Shown here: one piece after another, positions 1-6,438 of the stretch
Position numbering within the stretch: position 1 is the first letter of the stretch
How the letters are laid out: every line of letters begins with the position of its first letter
NCBI GenBank assembly: GCA_032118015.1
Contig: JAULYE010000178.1
Coordinates: forward strand, 1 to 8,331
Direction: 5' to 3'
Length of the DNA: 8,331 nucleotides
Origin: Casp-actino8 sp032118015
GTDB lineage: Bacteria; Actinomycetota; Acidimicrobiia; Acidimicrobiales; Ilumatobacteraceae
Translations under genes and position numbers: made by a program
The notes under the pieces: generated by a model
Databases searched by the model: none
The model's input: only the letters and a program-made list of their open reading frames with translations
Told to the model about the DNA's origin: nothing

Positions 1-871
1 GTTCGACATCTCGCCTCCGCTCGGGCGTGAAGCTGCCGGCGATCATGTACGCCACATCGACCATCCCCAGACCTTCATTGGCGGTCTGCCAGTCGACGAT
101 GACCAACGCAGGCGCGTCAGGAGTTCGGGCGAACAAGAAGTTGTCGGGGCGAAAGTCGTAATGCGCAACGGTGAGCGGGGTTCCCGTTCCGTGGGCCCAG
201 CGAGCGACAAGTGGGTTGAAGTCGTCGATCAGCGAACGAATCGGACCGTCCAGACGTGATCCAAGTCGATCCATGAATGCAGGAAGAAGCATCGAGTAGA
301 TCATCTGCAGACGTTGTGCTCGTTCCTCGACTGTTGTCACCTGTGCCGCCGATTCGGCAAGAGTTGAGTCCCCCCACCGCGGCGCATGCAAGAGCACGGC
401 TTGATCGATGGCCAGTTCCGCTTCATCCAAAGTGAGACCGATGAACTGATCGCCTTGCTCCGAACCGGACAGGTCCTCCATGATCAGACAGAACGCCTCT
501 GCTTCGAGGTCGAGTGCAGCGTGATAACACTTCGGCGCTCGAACCTGGACCGTTGGGGCGATCCGGCTATAGAAGTTCCACTCGGTGACGTATGCCCCGC
601 CAGCAAATCCCGTGGCGCGGGCTGTCGAGTCTTGTGATGGGAACTTCCCCATGACCGTCGCCGGACGTCCAGTCCCATCGTCCCACGTGAGTGTGAACCG
701 AGCGTTACATCCGGTCTGACCCGTGCCCACGAAGCCATCGAATCGACACCCAGTCACCGTCGAAGTACCCGCAATGCCGGCTTGTTTGAGAACTGCGTCC
801 ATCCATGCAGCGTCGATGGAGGTCGGATCGCTGCGGATGTCCGGTGCGGAAGAATGCGCATGGTCTGCCAT
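1..871 (-). CDS. Phosphotransferase, APH / ecdysteroid-kinase-like family (3' end cut by window edge)
   Basis: The first 290 residues of a kinase-fold small-molecule phosphotransferase, read by translating the minus strand; the frame is open from 871 to the window edge. Visible kinase elements: probable ATP-binding lysine K76 (VMGKFP), a following helix glutamate E97 (TEWNFYS), hinge-like LIMEDL at 129-134, the Brenner catalytic motif HYDFRPDN at 237-244 (D239 base, N244 metal ligand) and the metal-binding aspartate D260 in VIVDWQ. The LHAPRWG segment at 161-167 is typical of the bacterial branch near ecdysteroid kinases and CHK/DUF1679 proteins. Such proteins transfer ATP gamma-phosphate to a hydroxyl of a small molecule; the substrate cannot be told here, and antibiotic resistance should not be assumed. 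The ATG at 871 was chosen because a TAnnnT -10 lies 7 nt upstream. A TTG three codons earlier is possible. It is divergent from the oxidoreductase at 992. Confidence 0.85.
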   Translation of the reverse strand, partial: MADHAHSSAPDIRSDPTSIDAAWMDAVLKQAGIAGTSTVTGCRFDGFVGTGQTGCNARFTLTWDDGTGRPATVMGKFPSQDSTARATGFAGGAYVTEWNFYSRIAPTVQVRAPKCYHAALDLEAEAFCLIMEDLSGSEQGDQFIGLTLDEAELAIDQAVLLHAPRWGDSTLAESAAQVTTVEERAQRLQMIYSMLLPAFMDRLGSRLDGPIRSLIDDFNPLVARWAHGTGTPLTVAHYDFRPDNFLFARTPDAPALVIVDWQTANEGLGMVDVAYMIAGSFTPERRRDVE

Positions 872-878
872 GGGCTCC

Positions 879-906
879 AACGTAGACCGAATGACCGAGT
901 CGACAA
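879..906 (-). promoter_or_regulatory. Candidate promoter of the kinase gene, leaderless type
   Basis: On the minus strand, TTGTCG (906-901) is followed after 16 nt by TACGTT (884-879), a TAnnnT -10 element. Only 7 nt separate this from the ATG at 871, so transcription would begin at or next to the start codon. The GGAG between them is only 3 nt from the ATG, poor spacing for a ribosome binding site, which also favours a leaderless message. Judged by eye from consensus; no start site has been mapped. Confidence 0.4.
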
Positions 907-912
907 GACTCG
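896..912. repeat. Inverted repeat over the kinase -35 element
   Basis: CGAGTC (896-901) and GACTCG (907-912) form a perfect 6-bp dyad around a 5-nt centre. The predicted kinase -35 hexamer at 906-901 occupies the centre plus one arm base. It could be an operator for a dimeric regulator, but a 6-bp dyad can arise by chance. The rest of the 120-bp divergent spacer (872-991) contains only the two promoter candidates and the ribosome binding site of the oxidoreductase. Confidence 0.35.
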
Positions 913-957
913 ACGCAGGCTTCCTTCGCCGTCGAGCCGACCCCGCAGGCACCCATC

Positions 958-987
958 TAATATGCCCTACCCATCGGCCCCTGGAGG
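958..987 (+). promoter_or_regulatory. Candidate -10 element and ribosome binding site of the LLM oxidoreductase
   Basis: TAATAT at 958-963 is a good TAnnnT -10 element, but no convincing -35 lies 16-18 nt upstream. GGAGG at 983-987 ends 4 nt before the GTG at 992 and decides that start. An in-frame ATG at 962 overlaps the -10 and has no ribosome binding site, and frame extension to 782 would run into the divergent kinase gene. Confidence 0.4.
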
Positions 988-991
988 ATCC

Positions 992-1888
992 GTGAGTACG
1001 TCAGAGACAACCAAACTCGCCGTTGGCATTCAACTACCCGAGGTGGAGCGCGTCGTGCACTGGGACGAGTACGCGTCCATGGCGCACTGTGCCGATACAT
1101 CACGGTTCGATTCGATTTGGGTCGGCGATCACCTGTTGTATCGCGGCGATGGAAGACCAGAGCGGGGTCCCCAAGAGGCGTGGACGTTGATGGCTGCCCT
1201 GGCCGCAATCACACAACGAGTGACCTTGGGTCCGCTCGTAGCTTGTGTGGCTTTCCATCCTCCGGCCGTCATCGCCAAAATGGCTGCAACGATCTCCGAC
1301 ATCAGTCATGGCAGATTCGTCCTGGGTCTCGGGGCTGGCTGGAACCGCCCTGAATTCGAGGCGTTCGACATCCCGTTCGATCGGCGGGCGAGTCGCTTCG
1401 AAGAGGCATTGCCGATCGTCACCGAACTCCTCGCTGGGCAGCGCTGCACTTTTTCCGGAGAATTCCACAACGTGCTCGATGCAGTCGTTCTCCCACCGCC
1501 ACAGCACGACATTCCGATCATGATCGGCTCGAATGGCGACCGCGTCCTGCGAAGCGGGTTGAAGACAGTCGCCTCCTGGAACACATGGTTCGACTGGTTC
1601 GGCAATGATCCAGAAGGATTCTCTCGACTGAACGATCACGTCTCATCACTGATCGCAGACTCAGGTCGCAACCCTGCAGAGGTTCGTCGAAGTGCATGTT
1701 TGCTCGTTCGGGTCGACCCCTCGAGCAGCGAACGCCCGGACCCCGACGGGGGTCGTCCTGTCGCACTCGCAGACCTGCCAACTGTTCTCAGCGACATGCA
1801 CTCAGCCGGAGCAGACGAAGTCATCATCGTCGCCGATCCGATCACCGAGACATCGATGCGCGCGATCGCAGATCTTCTCCCCGACTGA
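992..1888 (+). CDS. LLM-class (luciferase-like) oxidoreductase, probably F420-dependent
   Basis: A 298-residue protein of the bacterial luciferase-like monooxygenase superfamily, a cytosolic TIM-barrel flavin or F420 enzyme. Landmarks are a first strand LAVGIQLPEV (9-18), FDSIWVGDHL (39-48), the GPLVACVAFHPPAVIAKMAATI segment around 80-101, SHGRFVLGLGAGWN (105-118) followed by FEAFDIPFDRRASRFEEAL (122-140), and the strand VLPPPQHDIPIMIG in the middle. The SHGR...LGxGxGW pattern and the length near 300 match the actinobacterial F420-dependent subgroup better than two-component FMN monooxygenases. Substrate and reaction are unknown. The start is GTG because GGAGG lies 4 nt upstream. It stands alone: the next gene is 117 bp downstream behind its own likely promoter, and the upstream gene is divergent. 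F420 rather than FMN use is an inference from family resemblance. Confidence 0.88.
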   Translation: MSTSETTKLAVGIQLPEVERVVHWDEYASMAHCADTSRFDSIWVGDHLLYRGDGRPERGPQEAWTLMAALAAITQRVTLGPLVACVAFHPPAVIAKMAATISDISHGRFVLGLGAGWNRPEFEAFDIPFDRRASRFEEALPIVTELLAGQRCTFSGEFHNVLDAVVLPPPQHDIPIMIGSNGDRVLRSGLKTVASWNTWFDWFGNDPEGFSRLNDHVSSLIADSGRNPAEVRRSACLLVRVDPSSSERPDPDGGRPVALADLPTVLSDMHSAGADEVIIVADPITETSMRAIADLLPD

Positions 1889-1902
1889 AGCCTCCACTGT
1901 CT

Positions 1903-1918
1903 GAATTTCGGTAAATTC
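1903..1918. repeat. Small inverted repeat downstream of the LLM gene
   Basis: GAATTT (1903-1908) and AAATTC (1913-1918) form a perfect dyad around CGGT. Its right arm shares AATTC with the left arm of the larger dyad at 1914-1940, so in RNA the two hairpins would exclude each other. In transcripts from the LLM gene this stretch would lie 15 nt past the stop codon. Function unknown. Confidence 0.4.
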
Positions 1919-1940
1919 CCGACTTGTTTTGTCGGGAATT
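1914..1940. promoter_or_regulatory. Perfect 10-bp dyad: candidate operator of the peroxiredoxin gene (or hairpin after the LLM gene)
   Basis: AATTCCCGAC (1914-1923) and GTCGGGAATT (1931-1940) are exact reverse complements around TTGTTTT. The predicted peroxiredoxin -35 (TTGTTT, 1924-1929) fills the centre and the right arm fills most of the promoter spacer, so a dimer bound here would block RNA polymerase. The size and CCCGAC/GTCGGG arms recall Rrf2/IscR-type operators, but the regulator is not in the window. Alternatively the RNA hairpin ends LLM transcription; no U-tract follows it, which weakens a classical intrinsic terminator. Confidence 0.5.
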
Positions 1941-1951
1941 GCTGATACCGT
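1924..1951 (+). promoter_or_regulatory. Candidate promoter of the peroxiredoxin operon
   Basis: TTGTTT (1924-1929), a 16-nt spacer, then TACCGT (1946-1951), a TAnnnT -10 element. Initiation would fall near 1958, giving a leader of about 48 nt with AGGAG at 1996-2000, 5 nt before the ATG at 2006. The spacer length equals that of the candidate kinase promoter. Assigned by eye. Confidence 0.4.
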
Positions 1952-2005
1952 TCCCGGAGCAATCCTCGCTTCTCACTGCGAGCCGACTTTCCATCAGGAG
2001 TAGCC

Positions 2006-2641
2006 ATGACCATTCGTCTCGGAGACACAGCACCGGACTTCACTGCCGAAACAACTCAAGGAACGATCCATTTTCACGAATGGCTCGGCGGCTCCTGGGG
2101 CGTTTTGTTCAGCCACCCCAAAGACTTCACTCCGGTGTGCACAACTGAACTGGGATACGTCGCCTCCATCAAACCCGAGTTCGACAGGCGAAACGTCAAG
2201 GTCATCGGATTGTCGGTCGATCCTGTCGAAAGCCATGAGCGCTGGGAGAGTGACATCGCCGAAACGCAGGGCACTCCCGTCAATTTCCCGATGATCGGAG
2301 ATCCGGATCGCACAGTCAGCGATCTCTACGACATGATCCACCCCAATGCGAGCGACACCTTCACCGTGCGCAGTGTCTTCGTCATCGGACCCGACAAGAA
2401 AGTGAAGTTGACGATCACCTACCCCGCCTCGACGGGACGAAACTTTGATGAGATCTTGCGCGTGATCGATTCCCTTCAGTTGACCGCAGCCCACAAAGTC
2501 GCGACTCCGGCGAACTGGACCGAAGGTCGAGACGTCATCATCGGCGCTGCTGTGAGCGACGAAGAAGCCAAGACGTTGTTCCCTCAAGGATGGACGACCG
2601 TCAAGCCGTACTTGCGCATCGTGCCTCAGCCTCAGCGCTGA
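2006..2641 (+). CDS. 1-Cys peroxiredoxin, Prx6 subfamily
   Basis: A 211-residue thiol peroxidase that reduces hydrogen peroxide and organic hydroperoxides in the cytosol. The peroxidatic site PxxxTxxC is seen at P38, T42 and C45 (HPKDFTPVCTTELG), with the supporting arginine R122 in TVRSVFVI. C45 is the only cysteine in the whole protein, so the resolving thiol must come from another molecule, as in 1-Cys Prx6 enzymes. The Prx6 signature YPASTGRNFDEILRVIDSLQLT and the long C-terminal extension ending in GWTTVKPYLRIVPQP (with NWTEGRDVIIG before it) are all present, and length matches the subfamily. ATG is preceded by AGGAG at 5-nt spacing. A dyad over its likely promoter suggests control by a dimeric, perhaps redox-sensing, repressor. 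An ABC exporter follows 43 bp downstream and may be co-transcribed. No reductase gene is nearby. Confidence 0.95.
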   Translation: MTIRLGDTAPDFTAETTQGTIHFHEWLGGSWGVLFSHPKDFTPVCTTELGYVASIKPEFDRRNVKVIGLSVDPVESHERWESDIAETQGTPVNFPMIGDPDRTVSDLYDMIHPNASDTFTVRSVFVIGPDKKVKLTITYPASTGRNFDEILRVIDSLQLTAAHKVATPANWTEGRDVIIGAAVSDEEAKTLFPQGWTTVKPYLRIVPQPQR

Positions 2642-2649
2642 TTCCCGAC
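2641..2649 (+). repeat. Second copy of the operator half-site after the peroxiredoxin gene
   Basis: ATTCCCGAC here is an exact 9-base copy of the left half of the dyad upstream of the peroxiredoxin gene (1915-1923). CCCGA (2644-2648) is followed after 19 nt by its inverse TCGGG (2668-2672), an imperfect-quality, widely spaced dyad just before the ABC ATPase start. No TAnnnT -10 element is visible in the 43-bp gap, so a separate promoter is not supported. Confidence 0.25.
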
Positions 2650-2684
2650 AGGCGATGGCTGCCGAATTCGGGCAGACTATTGCC

Positions 2685-3443
2685 ATGTCGACCACCGAGA
2701 CACAGCCCATGAACGCGCCCACGTCTGCTGCAGGAGCGTCAGACGTGTACAAGATCTACGGCAAAGACGACAGCGAAGTTCGAGCGCTCGATGGCGTGTC
2801 GGTGGACTTTCCTGTTGGAAAGTTCACCGCCATCATGGGTCCCTCGGGATCGGGCAAGAGCACTCTCATGCATTGCTTGGCAGGACTCGACGACCTGACC
2901 TCTGGAACCGTTTCCATCGGATCGACTGCCCTGGCTGGTCTCGACGACAAAGCTCTGACGACGTTGCGCCGGGAAAAGATCGGCTTCATCTTCCAGGCCT
3001 ACAACCTCATCCCAACACTGACGGCCCTGGAGAACATCACATTGCCAATGGATCTCGGTGACATCACGTATGACCAGGAATGGCTCGACACAGTCATCGA
3101 CGCAATGGGCCTGCGCAATCGCCTCGATCATCGTCCGAGCGAACTCTCCGGCGGACAGCAACAGCGCGTTGCAGTTGCCCGCGCGCTTGCAAGCAGACCC
3201 GAGATCATCTTCGCCGACGAGCCGACTGGCAATCTCGACAGTCGCACAGGAGCCGAGATCCTCACCTTCATGCGCAAAGCCGTGACGGACTTGGGGCAGA
3301 CCATCGTGATGGTGACACACGATCCGGTGGCCGCTGCGTACGCGGATCGCGTCATCTTCCTTGCCGACGGAAAGGTCGTCGATCAGATGGACGGGCCCAC
3401 TGCAGAACGCGTGCTCGATCGAATGAAGCGCCTCGGCAACTGA
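2685..3443 (+). CDS. ABC transporter ATP-binding protein, MacB/LolD (FtsE-like) family
   Basis: A 252-residue nucleotide-binding subunit that powers the permease encoded 1 bp downstream. All catalytic motifs are intact: Walker A GPSGSGKST (52-60), Q-loop Q104 in FIFQAYNLIPTLTALEN, signature LSGGQQQR (154-161), Walker B IIFADE (174-179) with catalytic E179, D-loop NLDS (183-186) and switch histidine H212 in VTHD. The AYNLIPTLTALEN Q-loop region and the ADEPTGNLDS run are typical of the MacB/LolD/FtsE class, which use ATP for mechanical work on envelope substrates rather than classical import. The start is uncertain: ATG 2685 gives a short disordered leader before the first strand; ATG 2655 adds ten residues and ATG 2709 removes eight. 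None has a strong ribosome binding site. The gene follows the peroxiredoxin by 43 bp and is clearly paired with the permease. Confidence 0.93.
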   Translation: MSTTETQPMNAPTSAAGASDVYKIYGKDDSEVRALDGVSVDFPVGKFTAIMGPSGSGKSTLMHCLAGLDDLTSGTVSIGSTALAGLDDKALTTLRREKIGFIFQAYNLIPTLTALENITLPMDLGDITYDQEWLDTVIDAMGLRNRLDHRPSELSGGQQQRVAVARALASRPEIIFADEPTGNLDSRTGAEILTFMRKAVTDLGQTIVMVTHDPVAAAYADRVIFLADGKVVDQMDGPTAERVLDRMKRLGN

Positions 3444-3444
3444 C

Positions 3445-6012
3445 ATGTCCTCCCCAGTCCCTCGTTTGACGATTCGCGGCGTTCTCGCCCGAAAGTTCCG
3501 CATTCTCCTCACCGTCCTCGCCGTCGTGAGCGGAGTCGCCTTCGTGTCCGGAGCATTCATCCTCACCGACGGCGTCAAATCTTCGATCAATGGTCTGTTC
3601 GAGGACCTGCGCGGTGAGATCGACCTCGAGGTGCGCTCCACCATTGCCTTCGGAGATGAAGCGACAGCGACGCGCGACCCTGTACCAACTGCTCTCATGG
3701 GCGACATCGCAGCACTCTCAGGAGTCGGCGTCGTCGAAGCGAACATTCTCCGCGAGGCCACGATCATCGATTCCGATGGTGAACCATTGCGGTCCTCCGG
3801 ACCTTCTTTCGGTATTGCATGGACCGGTCCCGATGGCCTCGATGGACGCATCCTTCTTGACGGTGTGGCTGCCTCGGGACCCGATGAAGTCACGATCGAC
3901 CAATCCTCTGCCAGACGCGCCGGGTACGAGATCGGCGATCGCGTCACCATCGTCGGACCCACTGGTAAAGACGAGTTCATCTTGGTCGGCCTCACAGGAA
4001 CCAGAAGTTCCTCAGGAGGAGGAGGAGCGAGCATCTCCGCCTTCGACCCGAAGACAGCAGACGCATTTCTCGGTGCCAATGGCCTTGCCGACTCTTTGCT
4101 CATCGGTTTGAAAGAAGGCACTGATTCCGATTCGGTCCTCGCAGCCATTGCCCAGATTCTCCCTGCATCGTACGAAGTGATTCCTGGCGAACAATCGGCC
4201 GAAGAGACGGCTGGGGCGATCAATGGCATCATCGACATCTTCGGCAACGTTCTTCTCGGCTTTGCAGCCGTGTCGCTGTTCGTCAGCGCCTTCTTGATTT
4301 TCAACACATTCGCGATCATCGTGAGTCAACGCCTGCGAGAGCTCGCTCTGCTGCGTGCAGTTGGTGCGAGCACGCGTCAGATCCGCTCGATGATCATCGG
4401 TGAAGCATTGGTCATCGGTGTTCTCGCGACAGCACTGGGTCTCGTCGCTGGACTCGGCGTGGCGTCTGCAATCACGGCAATCTTCAATGCCTCCGGCGCT
4501 GCATTCCCTCCTGCCGACCTCTCCATTTCACCTCGGACGTTCCTCGTCTCGCTTGTGATCGGACTCGGCGTCACCATTGCTGCCGCAGCCGTCCCCGCAG
4601 TTCGTGCCGGTCGCATCCCTCCCGTTGCAGCGATGCGACCAGAGTTGGGATTCTCTGCACTACAGAGAAGCAAGAGGCTCGTCGTCGGCGGCACGACTCT
4701 CGTAGTCGGACTCGTACTCCTCGGGATCGGCCTGTTCGTGCAGCCTGGAGGTGCCGCCGGAACTCTGTCCAGTTCCGGACTCGGCGCAATCCTGCTGTTC
4801 CTGGGGATAGCAAGCCTGTCCACCACCGTGGCTGCTCCAGCGAGCAACGCAATCAGCAGGATCCTCCCTGTGCCCTTCCGACCGATGACCCGAACCGTGC
4901 CAGGTCGCCTGGCCAGCCGCAATGCCCAACGCACGCCTCGACGTACAGCTTCGACTGCATCAGCACTGATGGTCGGTCTTGCCTTGGTGAGCATGGTGTC
5001 CGTCGTTGCCGAGTCGGTCAAGAAGTCCTTCACGGACCAATTGAGTACGTCGGTGACCGCGGACTTCTTCGTCAGCAGCCGCGGATTCCAAGGACTGCCT
5101 CCTGCATTCGGTGACGCTCTCGCACAAGTACCCGAACTGTCAGCGGTCAGCCCATTTCGTGCCACCCGTGCCCAAGTTGCGGGTGAGACAAAGGAAATTG
5201 GAGCGGTCCGAGGTAGTGCCTTTGGTCAACTCGTGGACATCGATCTTCTGGAAGGTCGGATCGAAAGCATCGATGAAGGTGCGATCCTCCTGCACTCCGA
5301 TCCGGCGCAGGATCTCCAAGTGGGAGTCGGAGATGGGATCGAGATCACCTGGCAGAACGGAACGACGACGACCCTCACCGTTGGGGGTATCTACGACGAT
5401 TCGTCGATCGCCGGCAACTGGCTGATCAGTCTGGACACGTTGAGCACTGTCTCTAATGCCCCTCCTTCGGACTTCTTCATCGGTGCCAAGATCGCTGAAG
5501 GAGTCGATATCGACGATGCTCGTGCAGCTGTCGAAGATGTCGCCCTCGACTATCCCAGTGCCGAGATCCAAAATCAGGCCGAGTTCCAACAGGCTCAAGA
5601 GGACCAGATCAACCAGCTGTTGTCGATCGTGTACGGGCTGTTGATCTTCGCGATTTTCATTGCTGTTCTTGGTATCGCCAACACGATGGCTTTGTCGGTC
5701 TTCGAGCGAACACGGGAGTTCGGTCTGCTCCGCGCAGTCGGCATGAGCAAGAAGGCCCTGAAGCGTTCGATTCGCTGGGAAGCGATCATCGTGTCGGTGT
5801 TCGGAGCGACACTGGGCATCGTCGTCGGCGTACCGCTCGGAATCTCCGTTGCATGGGCTCTCCCCGATTCCTTCATCACGTCGATCCAGATTCCTGTCGG
5901 CACCATCATCACCATCTTGATCGCATCGATCATCGTCGGCGTTCTTGCTGCAGTGTTCCCTGCCCGCCGTGCAGCCAAACTCGATGTTCTCGATTCGATC
6001 GCAACGACATGA
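3445..6012 (+). CDS. ABC transporter permease, FtsX/MacB type, ten predicted membrane helices
   Basis: An 855-residue membrane subunit made of two FtsX-like halves. Predicted helices, by hydrophobicity: about 18-41, 269-296, 319-344, 366-390, 412-432, 441-463, 502-525, 725-755, 781-806 and 819-845. Large extracytoplasmic MacB_PCD-like domains lie at about 45-265 and 526-720. Each half carries the cytoplasmic coupling motif after its second-type helix: LRELALLRAVGAS near 297-308 and TREFGLLRAVGMS near 755-768, which is where the ATPase docks. Both halves end in a PA(V/R)RA run. This is the usual architecture of actinobacterial exporters of lipids, antibiotics or cell-envelope material; the substrate is unknown. 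It starts 1 bp after the ATPase stop, so translation is probably coupled, and its stop overlaps the next start (ATGA). A Ser/Gly-rich loop at about 187-196 is encoded by an AGG repeat. Confidence 0.93.
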   Translation: MSSPVPRLTIRGVLARKFRILLTVLAVVSGVAFVSGAFILTDGVKSSINGLFEDLRGEIDLEVRSTIAFGDEATATRDPVPTALMGDIAALSGVGVVEANILREATIIDSDGEPLRSSGPSFGIAWTGPDGLDGRILLDGVAASGPDEVTIDQSSARRAGYEIGDRVTIVGPTGKDEFILVGLTGTRSSSGGGGASISAFDPKTADAFLGANGLADSLLIGLKEGTDSDSVLAAIAQILPASYEVIPGEQSAEETAGAINGIIDIFGNVLLGFAAVSLFVSAFLIFNTFAIIVSQRLRELALLRAVGASTRQIRSMIIGEALVIGVLATALGLVAGLGVASAITAIFNASGAAFPPADLSISPRTFLVSLVIGLGVTIAAAAVPAVRAGRIPPVAAMRPELGFSALQRSKRLVVGGTTLVVGLVLLGIGLFVQPGGAAGTLSSSGLGAILLFLGIASLSTTVAAPASNAISRILPVPFRPMTRTVPGRLASRNAQRTPRRTASTASALMVGLALVSMVSVVAESVKKSFTDQLSTSVTADFFVSSRGFQGLPPAFGDALAQVPELSAVSPFRATRAQVAGETKEIGAVRGSAFGQLVDIDLLEGRIESIDEGAILLHSDPAQDLQVGVGDGIEITWQNGTTTTLTVGGIYDDSSIAGNWLISLDTLSTVSNAPPSDFFIGAKIAEGVDIDDARAAVEDVALDYPSAEIQNQAEFQQAQEDQINQLLSIVYGLLIFAIFIAVLGIANTMALSVFERTREFGLLRAVGMSKKALKRSIRWEAIIVSVFGATLGIVVGVPLGISVAWALPDSFITSIQIPVGTIITILIASIIVGVLAAVFPARRAAKLDVLDSIATT
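4014..4028 (+). repeat. AGG trinucleotide run inside the permease gene
   Basis: Four AGG units plus AG give a short microsatellite encoding part of a Ser-Gly-Gly-Gly-Gly-Ala loop in the first extracytoplasmic domain. The run matches the ribosome binding consensus several times over, yet no start codon lies 4-12 nt downstream in any frame that leads to a plausible gene, so it is not read as an internal start. Confidence 0.5.
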
Positions 6013-6401
6013 GTCTTGACCCACACAATCTTCCTCCTGAGGCAATCACATTCATGACGGATCGGCATCTGGCTTCGCTGACGACGATTCGGAGCGATGG
6101 TTCACCCCATGTCGTTCCCGTCGGCTTCTCCTACGATTCGAATGATGGGATCGCTCGAGTGATCACGTTCGAAGGATCGCAAAAGGTTGTGAATGCCCGG
6201 CGTGGAGGCCGCGCTGCGTTGTGTCAGATCGATGGCGCACATTGGATCACTCTCGAAGGAGAGATCACTGCGGTGACCGATGCAGAGCGAGTGGAACGTG
6301 CTGTCGATGGCTACTCCCAGCGATACCGCACCCCACAGGATCGACCGGACAGAGTCGCGCTTGAAATTCGCATCGATCGTGTCCTCGGTCGCCTGCCCTG
6401 A
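6009..6401 (+). CDS. PPOX-class F420/flavin-binding protein (pyridoxamine 5'-phosphate oxidase-like fold)
   Basis: A 130-residue split beta-barrel protein of the pyridoxamine-phosphate-oxidase-like superfamily. Key stretches are HLASLTTIRSDGSPHVVPVGFSYD (20-43), ARVITFEGSQKVVNARRGGRAALCQIDG (49-76) with a likely cofactor-phosphate-binding K59, and HWITLEGEITAV (78-89). This pattern, the small size and the conserved C-terminal YRTPQDRPDRVALEIRIDRVLGRL resemble the actinobacterial group annotated as F420-dependent PPOX-class proteins (Rv1155-like). Such proteins bind F420 or flavin as homodimers and may reduce small molecules; the substrate is unknown. The start is fixed by the ATGA overlap with the permease stop, a sign of translational coupling. 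An upstream extension of the frame would lie inside the permease and is rejected. A soluble redox enzyme encoded in an exporter operon may modify the exported compound or protect against oxidation, which is speculation. Confidence 0.87.
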   Translation: MSLDPHNLPPEAITFMTDRHLASLTTIRSDGSPHVVPVGFSYDSNDGIARVITFEGSQKVVNARRGGRAALCQIDGAHWITLEGEITAVTDAERVERAVDGYSQRYRTPQDRPDRVALEIRIDRVLGRLP

Positions 6402-6426
6402 TCCTGTGTGGTCTTTCGATGTGGTC

Positions 6427-6432
6427 TAGCGT
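6427..6432 (+). promoter_or_regulatory. Candidate -10 element for the small hypothetical gene
   Basis: TAGCGT fits TAnnnT and lies 6 nt before the ATG at 6439, which would give a leaderless message. No good -35 is seen. The octamer TGTGGTCT occurs twice just upstream (6407-6414 and 6420-6427), 13 bp apart, the second touching the -10; it may be chance. Confidence 0.35.
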
Positions 6433-6438
6433 GAGCGA

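Noticed and set aside
1..871. Antibiotic-resistance aminoglycoside kinase
   Set aside because: The fold and motifs are shared by many metabolic kinases; the LHAPxW and hinge patterns fit the ecdysteroid-kinase-like branch better, and no resistance context is present.
782..991. N-terminal extension of the LLM oxidoreductase to an ATG at 782
   Set aside because: It would overlap the divergent kinase coding region, gives an Arg/Cys-rich non-conserved leader, and GGAGG supports GTG 992.
1994..2752. Minus-strand open frame opposite the peroxiredoxin
   Set aside because: It covers a textbook Prx6 gene and has no domain signature of its own.
4014..4028. AGG run as an internal ribosome binding site
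   Set aside because: No start codon at suitable spacing opens a plausible gene; it encodes a glycine loop in the permease.
2739..4319. Long minus-strand open frame (526 codons) opposite the ABC ATPase and permease
   Set aside because: It lies antisense to two strongly supported genes with intact motifs; its translation is low-complexity and shows no domain. GC-biased codons of the true frame remove antisense stops.
5853..6008. N-terminal extension of the PPOX protein inside the permease gene
   Set aside because: The added residues are His/Cys/Arg-rich out-of-frame permease sequence; the ATGA overlap start matches the family N-terminus.
5140..6045. Minus-strand open frame opposite the permease 3' half
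   Set aside because: Translation is rich in D, R and C with no recognisable fold; it is a shadow of the permease coding frame.
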